Shown here one piece after another: positions 1 to 4,683 of a DNA stretch of 5,696 bases. The notes below the pieces were generated by a model. It had not been told where the DNA came from. It saw only the letters and a list, made by a program, of their open reading frames with translations, and made no database searches. Origin of the DNA: Candidatus Dadabacteria bacterium (lineage in GTDB: Bacteria; Desulfobacterota_D; UBA1144; Nemesobacterales; Nemesobacteraceae); contig JAPOSJ010000181.1 of the NCBI GenBank assembly GCA_026709745.1, forward strand, positions 1-5,696, given 5' to 3'. The position numbers were made by a program, and so were the translations under genes. How positions within the stretch are numbered: the first letter of the stretch is position 1; every line of letters begins with the position of its first letter.

Positions 1-565
1 ACTCACCCGCAACTTCGGCATTGGGTTTCTCAACGAACCTTTTTATTCTGAGCCCGTCGTTGTGAATTGGCTCCCCTCCCTCAATGTAGCCGTATCCAGT
101 CTCAGGCGCTGATGGGGTAATTCCAAAACACACTATGTAATCGTCTTCGGCAAGCGAAACCGCTCTTCGCACGTGATCACAGAAACTTTCCTCGTCCCCG
201 ACCACATGGTCTGAGGGTAAAACCATTATCACTGCGTCTTCGTCTTCTGAGATAATACCAAGTGTCCCTAGCAGAATCGCCGGGGCGGTGTTTCTGCCAA
301 CGGGCTCAGTCATAATTTTTATCTTTCCCAGAAAATCCGTGCAGTAGAGACTCTCTTCAATCAGGGGGCGCTGTTCTTCCTCAAGCACAACAAATATGTT
401 TTCTTCGGCAACAAGACGGGCGGCACGTTTAAGCGTCGCAAGCAGAAGTGATTCTTTTCCATTTACGATCAGGAACTGCTTGGGCATAGACCTCCTTGAG
501 AGAGGCCAGAGCCTTGTTCCTCTCCCCCCGGCGAGAATAAGACAATAAAGATTTTTTTCAGGCAT
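1..565 (-). CDS. manC: Mannose-1-phosphate guanylyltransferase, N-terminal 188 residues (cut by window edge)
   Basis: This enzyme makes GDP-mannose from mannose-1-phosphate and GTP in the cytoplasm, the precursor for mannose, fucose or rhamnose units of surface polysaccharides. I translated the minus strand by hand and it is open from an ATG at 565 to the window edge. Residues 9-24 hold the nucleotide-binding loop LILAGGRGTRLWPLSR, followed by PKQF at 28-31. Further signatures are EPVGRNTAPA (87-96), LPSDH (116-120, with the likely metal-binding Asp119), ETGYGYIE (155-162) and FVEKP (177-181). All are typical of the ManC/CpsB nucleotidyltransferase domain. The ATG places the loop at the usual distance from the N-terminus, although the Shine-Dalgarno is weak. 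It starts 37 bp after the DUF4301 gene on the same strand, so translation may depend on an operon transcript. Whether a C-terminal phosphomannose isomerase domain follows (bifunctional form) cannot be seen. Confidence 0.95.
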   Translation of the reverse strand, partial: MPEKNLYCLILAGGRGTRLWPLSRRSMPKQFLIVNGKESLLLATLKRAARLVAEENIFVVLEEEQRPLIEESLYCTDFLGKIKIMTEPVGRNTAPAILLGTLGIISEDEDAVIMVLPSDHVVGDEESFCDHVRRAVSLAEDDYIVCFGITPSAPETGYGYIEGGEPIHNDGLRIKRFVEKPNAEVAGE

Positions 566-602
566 CTTGAGAACCCGATTCCACGGAAAAACTTCCGGAG
601 TT

Positions 603-2108
603 TTAATTTACCTGATGAGGCTCCTTGAGAAGATCCCATACGGTTTTCACGGGATTAAAGGTTGTAGAGGGAACTTCCACGAAAACTGTTATCCAGCCGG
701 ACATGGAACCGTTCCATAGCCCGGGAAGCTCAAGCGCCTTTATCTTCATAGCACCAAGGGTCTTTTCGGTGATAATTCCGGCTTCGGAATCAACAAAGTC
801 AGAAAGGTTGAATTTGTTTCCGTTAAAATTCTTCACTCCGCAGATAATATCCACGGGATTAAAATGGGTTGAGCTCTCCCAGATATGTCGCTGGGAAGAA
901 GAATTGTGATCAACCTCGGCGCTTTCAACTATCTGAAGAGATTTTTCTTCTCCTCTTTCCACCCAAAATGGACCACCACCCGGCTCACCCATGTTTTTTA
1001 CAACACCGCATACCCTGACTGGCCTTTCTAGTGCATTGAGCAAGTAGTTCCTTCTGTCGGCTCCGGACAGCCCTGAAAATTCTCGGGGAAGATCCATGAA
1101 GACCTCTTCCCGGCAAAAAGAAATTATCTCACGCTCCAGGGACTCCGAAACCCACTGGGAAGAAAGGGCCTCTGCATATCGGAAGACCTTTCTCTGGATG
1201 GATAACAAGAGTCCTCCGAGGATCTTTTTCCATTTAACCGTGTCAGGAAGAAGTGCGTCTTTTGCCACATTATCTATGTTTTTTATAAAAATGCAGTCAT
1301 AGCAGAGTTCGTCCAGGTTCTTAAGCAGCGCCCCGTGTCCCGCAGGCCTTCTGAGTAAAAATCCGTCGGCATCCTTAACAGGCGCGTTGTCCATTGTAAC
1401 AGCAATTGTGTCTGTTTCGGGATTCTGAACTGAGTAAGTCACGTCAAATGAGATTCCCTCTGAGGAAAAAAAAGAAACTGCTTTCTTCTCTTCTTTAGCA
1501 AACTCCTCTGTAAACACAGGGGGAATCGTAAAATTCATGGAGAGTGTGCCACGCGAGCTTATATATCCGAGGGCTTCTCGGAAATGCTCGCAGAAAGCTG
1601 TCCTCAACTGCGCGCCGTAGCTATGAAAAGGTACAAGCCCTTTAGGAATGTTTCCGTAACCCAGACCGTCAGTTCCCAGAAGAGTGTCAAAAATGAGTCC
1701 GAAATTCCCTGAAGAGGCGATCTTTTCTACTCTTTCTCCAAGTTTTTGCTCAAGCAGTTCAGTAAAGGGAAATCCTGCCGCATTTGAGAGGAATTTCTCA
1801 AGTGTTTTTTTCTCTTCGAGACTCAAAGCCGGTTCGTCGGAGGAAAAAGTTTCCCGAAGTGTACTGAAGTCCCGAAACATTCTTGAGGCCGCTCCCGATG
1901 CCGGAACGAATTTACACACATTAATTTCAGGAAGAGAATCTTCGTATTGGCCCTGAAGTGCCCGGGATTCATGCTCTTCAAGTTTTCTTATACCGTCGCC
2001 GACTGTCGCGGGGCGAAGGAGCACGCGGAACGGATAACCCTTTTTGAAGCGTTCAATCTGTTTTTGAATATCCAAAATACGAATTTCCCGGGATGCACTC
2101 TTACGCAA
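603..2108 (-). CDS. DUF4301-family protein, predicted nucleotidyltransferase-like
   Basis: This 501-residue protein has the length and motifs I associate with the uncharacterised DUF4301 family. Landmarks are KFVPASGAASRMF (66-78), IPKGLVPFHSYG (154-165), LRRPAGHGALLKNLDEL (252-268), IFIKNIDNV (273-281), GEPGGGPFWV (374-383) and STHFNPVDI (413-421). I see no signal peptide or membrane segment, so it should be cytoplasmic. The GHG...NIDN block resembles the GHGD...SNIDN block of UDP-glucose pyrophosphorylases. The ASG loop and PKGLVPF resemble the nucleotide loop and PKG motif of UDP-sugar pyrophosphorylases. My inference is a GT-A-like sugar nucleotidyltransferase or a relative; the substrate is unknown. 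The manC neighbour 37 bp downstream supports a sugar-nucleotide role. The start is uncertain: the open frame begins with TTG at 2108, two codons after an in-frame TAG, with no good Shine-Dalgarno. A second TTG at 2075 (residue 12) has only a weak GGGA upstream. No ATG precedes the first conserved segment. Confidence 0.85.
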   Translation of the reverse strand: MRKSASREIRILDIQKQIERFKKGYPFRVLLRPATVGDGIRKLEEHESRALQGQYEDSLPEINVCKFVPASGAASRMFRDFSTLRETFSSDEPALSLEEKKTLEKFLSNAAGFPFTELLEQKLGERVEKIASSGNFGLIFDTLLGTDGLGYGNIPKGLVPFHSYGAQLRTAFCEHFREALGYISSRGTLSMNFTIPPVFTEEFAKEEKKAVSFFSSEGISFDVTYSVQNPETDTIAVTMDNAPVKDADGFLLRRPAGHGALLKNLDELCYDCIFIKNIDNVAKDALLPDTVKWKKILGGLLLSIQRKVFRYAEALSSQWVSESLEREIISFCREEVFMDLPREFSGLSGADRRNYLLNALERPVRVCGVVKNMGEPGGGPFWVERGEEKSLQIVESAEVDHNSSSQRHIWESSTHFNPVDIICGVKNFNGNKFNLSDFVDSEAGIITEKTLGAMKIKALELPGLWNGSMSGWITVFVEVPSTTFNPVKTVWDLLKEPHQVN

Positions 2109-2153
2109 AAACTATACATAAAAAGCCAGAACCTACCCACGCGGGATTCCGTG

Positions 2154-2167
2154 CGATTCTTCAATCG
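2154..2167 (-). other. Short hairpin just 3' of tRNA-Asp
   Basis: On the transcribed strand, CGATT-GAAG-AATCG forms a perfect 5-bp stem with a GAAG tetraloop, three bases after the encoded CCA end of tRNA-Asp. No U-run follows directly, so it is not a convincing intrinsic terminator. It may be a trailer structure used in 3' processing of the tRNA transcript, or chance. Confidence 0.3.
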
Positions 2168-2170
2168 GGG

Positions 2171-2248
2171 TGGCGGGACCGACGGGATTTGAACCCGCGA
2201 CCTCTGGCTTGACAGGCCAGCGTTCTAACCAGGCTGAACTACGGCCCC
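2171..2248 (-). tRNA. tRNA-Asp (anticodon GTC)
   Basis: The minus strand folds as a full cloverleaf. The acceptor stem is GGGGCCG paired with CGGTCCC, with one G-U pair and discriminator G, which is the usual identity base for tRNA-Asp. The D-arm stem is GTTC/GAAC. The anticodon arm is CTGGC-CTGTCAA-GCCAG, giving anticodon GTC. The T-arm includes GGTTCAAATCC. The CCA end is encoded at 2171-2173. It reads aspartate codons GAC and GAU. It lies 12 bp downstream of tRNA-Val and is probably processed from the same transcript. Confidence 0.97.
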
Positions 2249-2260
2249 GTTTAAATCAGA

Positions 2261-2335
2261 TGGTGGGCGGTACAGGATTCGAACCTGTGACCCCCTGCTT
2301 GTAAGGCAGGTGCTCTCCCGCTGAGCTAACCGCCC
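2261..2335 (-). tRNA. tRNA-Val (anticodon TAC)
   Basis: The minus strand folds as a cloverleaf with perfect acceptor pairing of GGGCGGT with ACCGCCC, discriminator A, and an encoded CCA at 2261-2263. The anticodon arm is CCTGC-CTTACAA-GCAGG, giving anticodon TAC for valine. The T-arm holds GGTTCGAATCC. It is the first gene of a Val-Asp tRNA pair and follows trxB on the same strand by 75 bp. A promoter-like sequence lies between trxB and this tRNA. Confidence 0.97.
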
Positions 2336-2362
2336 ACAGAAAACGCAGAAAAGCAGGCAATC

Positions 2363-2392
2363 TGTATAACTGAATAAAAACTCTTTGTCCAA
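2363..2392 (-). promoter_or_regulatory. Candidate sigma-70 promoter for the tRNA-Val/tRNA-Asp pair
   Basis: Read on the minus strand, TTGGAC (2392-2387) and TATACA (2368-2363) are separated by 18 bp, each matching four of six consensus bases. The predicted transcription start is near 2356, about 20 bp before the mature tRNA-Val 5' end, leaving a short leader suitable for RNase P cleavage. The tRNAs could also be made by read-through from trxB, since I see no terminator between them. Confidence 0.45.
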
Positions 2393-2410
2393 GATAAAAA
2401 CACGGAGTGG

Positions 2411-3355
2411 CTAAACTCCATTCTCTTCTATGAATTTCTCTGCATCGATGGCCGCCATACATCCGCTTCCCGCCGCCGTTATAGCTTGCTTGTATCTTGT
2501 ATCCTGTATGTCTCCCGCGGCAAAAACACCGGCAACACTTGTCTCAGAAGTACCATTTAAGGTAATCAGGTAACCGTTATCGTCCATCTCAAGCTGCCCC
2601 CTGAAAATCTCGCTGTTTGGAGTGTGCCCGATCGCTACGAACATGCCTTGGCAATCCTTCACGTAACGCTCCCCGGTTACGATGTCTTTTATCCGCACTC
2701 CGGTCACTCCGTCCTCCCTTGAACCGATTACATCTTCGACAACACCATTCCAGATAAAATCTATTTTTTCGTTTTCTCGGGCACGCTGCTGCATGATCGC
2801 AGACGCCCTGAGACTGTCGCGCCTGTGAATTACCGTGACCCTCTCAGCAAACTTGGTAAGAAAAATCGATTCCTCCATGGCACTATCCCCTCCCCCGACA
2901 ACCACCAGTGGCTTGCCCCTAAAGAAGAACCCGTCGCACGTCGCACAGGTTGAAACTCCGTAGCCCAGAAGCTCGCGCTCCGAAGGCAGGCCGAGCATCC
3001 TTGCTGTCGCTCCAGAAGAAATAATGAATGTGGAGGCAAGTATCTGCTCATCTTCCGTCGATACGCGAAAAGGCCTTTCGGAGAAATCAACCGCTACTAT
3101 AGCTTTCTGAACGCACCGTGCACCAAACCGCTCCGACTGCTTCCTCATAAGATCCATTAGATCAGGACCCATGATTCCATTTGGAAACCCTGGAAAATTC
3201 TCGACATCCGTAGTCGTTGTGAGCTGTCCGCCCGCTTCTGGACCTTCAAACACAAGTGGTTCAAGATTCGCCCGAGCTGAGTAAAGCGCCGCAGTAAGAC
3301 CCGCCGGGCCCGAACCCATGATAACAACCCTGTAGGTTTCCTTAAGTTCCTTCAC
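2411..3355 (-). CDS. trxB: Thioredoxin reductase (NADPH)
   Basis: This cytoplasmic flavoenzyme transfers electrons from NADPH through FAD and a disulfide to thioredoxin. The 314-residue length matches the low-molecular-weight bacterial TrxB. The N-terminal FAD site is MGSGPAGL (13-20), followed by AGGQL (41-45) and FPGFPNG (54-60). The redox-active pair is Cys137 and Cys140 in STCATCDGF. The NADPH domain carries GGGDSA (154-159) and HRRD (177-180), the arginines being those that normally select the 2'-phosphate of NADPH. The C-terminal FAD contact is FAAGDIQD (278-285), then the usual AITAAGSGCMAA (291-302). All key residues are present. The start is GTG at 3355, supported by Shine-Dalgarno GAGGT at 3368-3364 with an 8-nt spacer. 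A nearby upstream GTG is out of frame. It diverges from the ygfZ-like gene, and tRNA-Val follows downstream on the same strand. Confidence 0.97.
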   Translation of the reverse strand: MKELKETYRVVIMGSGPAGLTAALYSARANLEPLVFEGPEAGGQLTTTTDVENFPGFPNGIMGPDLMDLMRKQSERFGARCVQKAIVAVDFSERPFRVSTEDEQILASTFIISSGATARMLGLPSERELLGYGVSTCATCDGFFFRGKPLVVVGGGDSAMEESIFLTKFAERVTVIHRRDSLRASAIMQQRARENEKIDFIWNGVVEDVIGSREDGVTGVRIKDIVTGERYVKDCQGMFVAIGHTPNSEIFRGQLEMDDNGYLITLNGTSETSVAGVFAAGDIQDTRYKQAITAAGSGCMAAIDAEKFIEENGV

Positions 3356-3394
3356 TTTTCACTACCTCGATTTCTTTTTTAGAACAAGAACTTT

Positions 3395-3422
3395 ATACTA
3401 CATTCAGACAGTGCTTTTTCAA
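3395..3422 (-). promoter_or_regulatory. Candidate trxB promoter in the trxB-ygfZ intergenic region
   Basis: On the minus strand, TTGAAA (3422-3417) is followed after 16 bp by TAGTAT (3400-3395), with TATAAA overlapping at 19 bp. The predicted start is roughly 30 bp before the trxB GTG and upstream of its GAGGT Shine-Dalgarno. On the plus strand the same bases read TATACT (3394-3399), a possible -10 for the divergent gene, but its -35 is poor. The boxes are ordinary matches by eye, so the call is tentative. Confidence 0.35.
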
Positions 3423-3432
3423 GACAACATTT

Positions 3433-3456
3433 AAGGAGGCGGGCGGAACTCTGCCC
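3433..3456 (+). promoter_or_regulatory. Displaced Shine-Dalgarno plus spacer hairpin before the ygfZ-like gene
   Basis: A perfect AAGGAGG lies at 3433-3439 but is 28 nt from the ATG at 3468, too far for normal initiation. Between them, GGGCGG (3441-3446) pairs with CTGCCC (3451-3456) around an AACT loop, giving a 6-bp stem with one G-U pair. Folding would remove 16 nt and leave an effective spacer of about 12 nt. No in-frame start exists nearer to the Shine-Dalgarno, because TAA directly precedes the ATG. The pairing is seen in the sequence; the function is inferred. Confidence 0.5.
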
Positions 3457-3467
3457 ACAAGTGCTAA

Positions 3468-4559
3468 ATGAAATCCGCAAAAAAAACTCCGCTTTATGAA
3501 AAACACGCGGCTCTGGGTGCTGTATTCTGTGAGACGGGCGGATTTTTTCTTCCGAAAAACTACGGCAATCCTGAAGAGGAAACCATAGCCGCAAGGAAAT
3601 CCGTGGCCGTCATAGACATCTCGAGCAGAGGCAAGCTTAGGCTGTCAGGACCTGACCACATAAAATTTCTTCAGGGAATGCTTACAAACGACGTAAAGGA
3701 AAAAAAGCCCGGGACCGGAGTCTACGCGGCAATACTAACCCCTAAGGGAAAAATGATTTCCGATATGAGAGTCTTCAAGAAAAAGGACTCCGTATACATG
3801 GATATAGAACCCGGCACAAGCCAAAACATGGCGCAAGTTCTTAACAAGTTCAGACTTTCATACAAAGTTGAAGTGCTTGATGTTACGGAAGATTACTGTG
3901 TTTTTCACGTATGCGGTTCAGGCTGCCGGGAATTTATAGAGAAACGCCTCGGTGTAAATGTCGGAGAGATGAACCAATACGATCACCGCTTCTTCGAAGA
4001 AGCAACCGCAATCAAGATTAACAGAACTGGAGAAAGCGGTTTTGACATTCTTTTTGAAAACTGCGGAGCAGAGAAAATCTGGAACTCTCTTATCGAAAAA
4101 CAACCCGTCCCACAACTTTCCGGACAGGATGCTCTTGAGATCTTGCGTATAGAGGCCGGAATTCCCGTCTACGGAAAGGACATGGACACATCCACCATAC
4201 CGATTGAAGCTGGTATCTGGGATGCCCTTGACTTCGAAAAAGGCTGCTATGTGGGACAGGAAGTAATAGCACGAATAAAGTGGAGAGGAAAGGTGAACTG
4301 GCACTTGGCGTGCTTCGAGGCACAAAGCGACGGCTCAGTTCTGCCTGGAGACACACTCTGGATTAAGGAAAAAAAAGTGGGCAGAATAACGTCTTCGGCA
4401 CAGTCTCCATCTCTAGGAAAAAATATCTCCATAGGCTACATAAGGAGAGAATTTCTAGATTTCCAGAGAGAAATAACCGTTTGCGGTGATCAATACTCTG
4501 ATAAAACCCGAAATACTGTAAGAATAACTGAACAACCTTTCTACAACCGTCTTTTTTAA
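3468..4559 (+). CDS. ygfZ: YgfZ/GcvT-like folate-binding protein
   Basis: This 363-residue protein belongs to the aminomethyltransferase-like family related to the glycine-cleavage T protein. YgfZ is known to bind tetrahydrofolate and to support assembly or repair of certain Fe-S enzymes such as MiaB in the cytoplasm. The diagnostic YgfZ motif KGCYVGQE is at 258-265 with the conserved Cys260, followed by IARIKWRGKVN (269-279). It is preceded by LRIEAGIPVYGKDMD (226-240) and TIPIEAGIW (243-251), a hallmark of the family. The N-terminal half has the GcvT-like IDISSRGKLRLSGPD (49-63), FLQGMLTNDV (67-76) and LTPKGKMISDMRVF (90-103). It is somewhat longer than E. coli YgfZ (about 326 residues). 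The KGCYxGQE motif and the lack of other glycine-cleavage genes argue against a true GcvT. The ATG at 3468 is fixed by a TAA immediately upstream in frame. Its Shine-Dalgarno is unusually placed. trxB diverges from it and mreB follows after 124 bp. Confidence 0.9.
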   Translation: MKSAKKTPLYEKHAALGAVFCETGGFFLPKNYGNPEEETIAARKSVAVIDISSRGKLRLSGPDHIKFLQGMLTNDVKEKKPGTGVYAAILTPKGKMISDMRVFKKKDSVYMDIEPGTSQNMAQVLNKFRLSYKVEVLDVTEDYCVFHVCGSGCREFIEKRLGVNVGEMNQYDHRFFEEATAIKINRTGESGFDILFENCGAEKIWNSLIEKQPVPQLSGQDALEILRIEAGIPVYGKDMDTSTIPIEAGIWDALDFEKGCYVGQEVIARIKWRGKVNWHLACFEAQSDGSVLPGDTLWIKEKKVGRITSSAQSPSLGKNISIGYIRREFLDFQREITVCGDQYSDKTRNTVRITEQPFYNRLF

Positions 4560-4573
4560 TACAGTTAAAAAGG

Positions 4574-4582
4574 TGCTATAAT
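4574..4582 (+). promoter_or_regulatory. Extended -10 element upstream of mreB
   Basis: TGCTATAAT is a perfect extended -10 (TGnTATAAT), which in sigma-70 promoters can work without a good -35. The -35 position would fall at the very end of the ygfZ-like gene and is only T-rich. A start near 4589 would give a leader of about 95 nt before the mreB ATG. Confidence 0.45.
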
Positions 4583-4610
4583 TGACACAGTCAAATTGTT
4601 TACCAATATA
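4582..4610 (+). promoter_or_regulatory. Second promoter-like element upstream of mreB with a palindromic -35
   Basis: TTGACA at 4582-4587 is a perfect -35 and shares a base with the preceding TATAAT. A -10 candidate AATATA lies at 4605-4610 (17-bp spacer); TATAGT at 4607-4612 is closer to consensus but has a 19-bp spacer. The -35 sits inside a small inverted repeat, TTGAC-ACA-GTCAA (4582-4594), which could be a regulator half-site pair or chance. Confidence 0.4.
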
Positions 4611-4636
4611 GTGCTATTTTAAAGATACATACAAAA

Positions 4637-4656
4637 GACCTTTGGAGGTCAAGGAG
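4637..4656 (+). promoter_or_regulatory. mreB leader hairpin next to an AAGGAG sequence
   Basis: GACCT (4637-4641) pairs with AGGTC (4646-4650) around a TTGG loop, and AAGGAG (4651-4656) follows immediately. That Shine-Dalgarno-like sequence is 27 nt from the mreB ATG. A closer but weaker GGGG run at 4667-4670 leaves a 13-nt spacer. The leader may use the nearer G-run, or the upstream motif may act as a ribosome standby site; this is inference. Confidence 0.35.
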
Positions 4657-4683
4657 TTTTAAAAAAGGGGTAGTCATAGAACA

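Noticed and set aside
2109..2170. Possible intrinsic terminator after tRNA-Asp
   Set aside because: The hairpin at 2154-2167 has no adjoining U-run, and the T-run near 2117-2121 lacks a strong stem before it.
625..2192. Plus-strand open frames of 68-94 codons opposite the DUF4301 gene (625-909, 1096-1302, 1684-1956, 1947-2192)
   Set aside because: All lie antisense to a long gene with conserved motifs; none has a domain, and the last runs into the antisense tRNA-Asp.
2171..2335. tRNA pair as an integration (attachment) site
   Set aside because: There is no integrase and no repeated tRNA 3' end, and both sides hold ordinary housekeeping genes.
2256..2462. 68-codon minus-strand open frame covering the tRNA-Val region
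   Set aside because: Its C-terminus (GVTGSNPVPPT) is the classic false translation of a tRNA gene, and the rest overlaps the trxB end out of frame.
3918..4325. 135-codon minus-strand open frame inside the ygfZ-like gene
   Set aside because: It is antisense to a gene with clear family motifs and has no recognisable domain or credible upstream signals.
3468..4559. Annotation as glycine-cleavage T protein (GcvT)
   Set aside because: The KGCYVGQE motif is diagnostic of the YgfZ branch, and no gcvH or gcvP gene is nearby.
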